DNA of 5,801 bases from Calditrichota bacterium. GTDB lineage: Bacteria > Calditrichota > Calditrichia > RBG-13-44-9. Below the pieces are notes generated by a model, which had not been told where the DNA came from, ran no database searches, and saw nothing but the letters and a program-made list of their open reading frames with translations. Numbering within the stretch: the stretch's first letter is position 1; each line of letters starts with the position of its first letter. The stretch is from assembly GCA_016934605.1 (NCBI GenBank), contig JAFGSO010000445.1, forward strand, positions 1-5,801. Reading direction: 5' to 3'. The position numbers and the translations under genes are program-made. This document shows, piece after piece, positions 4,850-5,801 of the stretch.

Positions 4850-5801
4850 ATGCAAGAAATACCACATGTTGAAATTGCTCCGGCAAAAGGAAAACTTGGA
4901 GTCCTGACACCTGGAATGGGAGCGGTTGCTACCACATTTATCGCAGGCGTGACAGCTGTCCGGAAAGGATTGGCCAAACCTATCGGTTCGCTTACCCAGA
5001 TGGGGACAATTCGACTGGGAAAACGTCCCGAAAAAAGAGTACCCATGATCAAGGACTTTGTACCGCTGGCTGAACTGGATGATATCGTATTCGGTGGTTG
5101 GGACATTTTTGAAGATAATGTCTATGAATCCGCACTGAACGCCGGTGTTCTGGAAAAAGAGTTGCTCAATAGTATACGGGAGGAACTCAAAGCAATCAAG
5201 CCAATGAAAGGTGTTTTCAACAAGGATTACGTGAAAAAACTTGATGGCAAATATATCAAATCAGCCAAAACAAAATGGGATTATGCCCAGATGCTGATGG
5301 ACGATATAAAGAGTTTTAAGGAAGATAATAAACTGGATCGGTTGGTCATGATCTGGTGTGGAAGTACTGAAATCTTTATGAAAAAAGAGGATGTACACCA
5401 GAATCTGGAAAAATTCGAAAAGGGACTGAAGGAAAATGATCGGGCCATTGCTCCCAGCATGATCTATGCATATGCCGCTTTGAAACTCGGCATTCCTTAT
5501 GCAAACGGTGCCCCCAACCTGTCAGTCGATTTCCCTGCCATGCTGGAACTGGCAAAAGAAACACAGACACCCGTTTCCGGAAAGGATTTTAAGACAGGTC
5601 AGACTTTAATGAAAACAATACTGGCTCCGGGTTTTAAAGCCCGTTTACTGGGACTCAATGGCTGGTTTTCCACCAACATTCTCGGAAATCGGGACGGTGA
5701 GGTTCTGGATGATCCGGAATCTTTTAAAACCAAGGAAGAAAGTAAACTCTCGGTTCTCGAACAGATTCTGCAACCAGACGTTTATCCCGATCTCTATAAA
5801 A
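4850..5801 (+). CDS. ino1: myo-Inositol-1-phosphate synthase (Bacteroides-like type), 3' end outside window
   Basis: The frame is open from ATG 4850 to the window edge, giving 317 residues of a protein expected to have about 430. The enzyme converts glucose-6-phosphate to 1L-myo-inositol-1-phosphate in an NAD-dependent oxidation, aldol cyclisation and reduction in the cytoplasm. The N-terminal Rossmann strand and glycine loop are LGVLTPGMGAVATT (16-29). FGGWDIFEDN (about 84-93) follows. The hallmark motif SGKDFKTGQTLMKT (243-256) brings catalytic lysines, including K248. NGWFSTNILGNRDG (270-283) is also a strong family match. The overall pattern resembles, from memory, the Bacteroides enzyme closely. 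It sits 103 bases after the CDP-alcohol transferase, with a strong AAGGAG site, and would supply that enzyme's acceptor. No frameshift is seen. The missing C-terminus means intactness cannot be confirmed. Confidence 0.93.
   Translation, partial: MQEIPHVEIAPAKGKLGVLTPGMGAVATTFIAGVTAVRKGLAKPIGSLTQMGTIRLGKRPEKRVPMIKDFVPLAELDDIVFGGWDIFEDNVYESALNAGVLEKELLNSIREELKAIKPMKGVFNKDYVKKLDGKYIKSAKTKWDYAQMLMDDIKSFKEDNKLDRLVMIWCGSTEIFMKKEDVHQNLEKFEKGLKENDRAIAPSMIYAYAALKLGIPYANGAPNLSVDFPAMLELAKETQTPVSGKDFKTGQTLMKTILAPGFKARLLGLNGWFSTNILGNRDGEVLDDPESFKTKEESKLSVLEQILQPDVYPDLYK

Noticed and set aside
4597..5106. Minus-strand open frame of 169 codons opposite the transferase end and the INO1 start
   Set aside because: It lies opposite two well-supported genes and across the INO1 ribosome binding site, shows no recognisable family, and is explained as a shadow of the coding strand.

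Overview
The window is a 5.8 kb stretch of a bacterial chromosome of moderate G+C, with every recognisable gene on the + strand. The left-edge gene encodes the end of an outer-membrane beta-barrel, so the host is Gram-negative. The myo-inositol-phosphate synthase at the right edge closely resembles, from memory, the type found in Bacteroides. Together with the FadL-like barrel and the non-ATG starts, this suggests the FCB side of the tree (Bacteroidota, Marinimicrobia, Calditrichota, KSB1 and relatives). That placement is an inference, not a proof.

Layout. (1) Positions 1-465 hold the C-terminal 154 residues of an OmpP1/FadL-like outer-membrane transporter. (2) Positions 466-956 are A+T-rich and gene-free. 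They contain an 18-bp perfect palindrome (503-520), a long hairpin of dispersed-repeat appearance (545-600), a 7+7 bp inverted repeat (827-844) and a plausible sigma70-type promoter abutting it. (3) From 957 to the right edge runs a compact series of co-directional genes: a LiaF-like membrane protein with four V/L-F-G-D repeats, an ABC exporter ATPase (GTG start), its ABC-2 permease, a possible 28-codon membrane peptide wedged between GTGA and TTGA overlaps, rsmI (16S rRNA 2'-O-methyltransferase, probable TTG start), a CDP-alcohol phosphatidyltransferase and, after a 103-nt gap, myo-inositol-1-phosphate synthase (truncated by the window edge).

How they fit together. The first three genes of the series look like an envelope-stress or toxic-compound export module: a LiaF-type sensor or accessory protein plus an ATP-driven exporter. 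The last two look like a bacterial inositol-lipid module: INO1 makes inositol-1-phosphate from glucose-6-phosphate, and the CDP-alcohol transferase would join it to CDP-diacylglycerol to give phosphatidylinositol phosphate. rsmI sits between them as a housekeeping gene. The junctions from 957 to 4746 are so tight (gaps or overlaps of 8 nt or less) that one transcript is likely. INO1 has its own strong ribosome binding site and may be on the same transcript.

I see no mobile element, CRISPR array, tRNA or rRNA. Nothing here is clearly a new system. The points most worth a second look are the 28-codon ORF, the inositol-lipid pair placed behind a LiaF/ABC module, and the inverted repeats of the upstream intergenic region.
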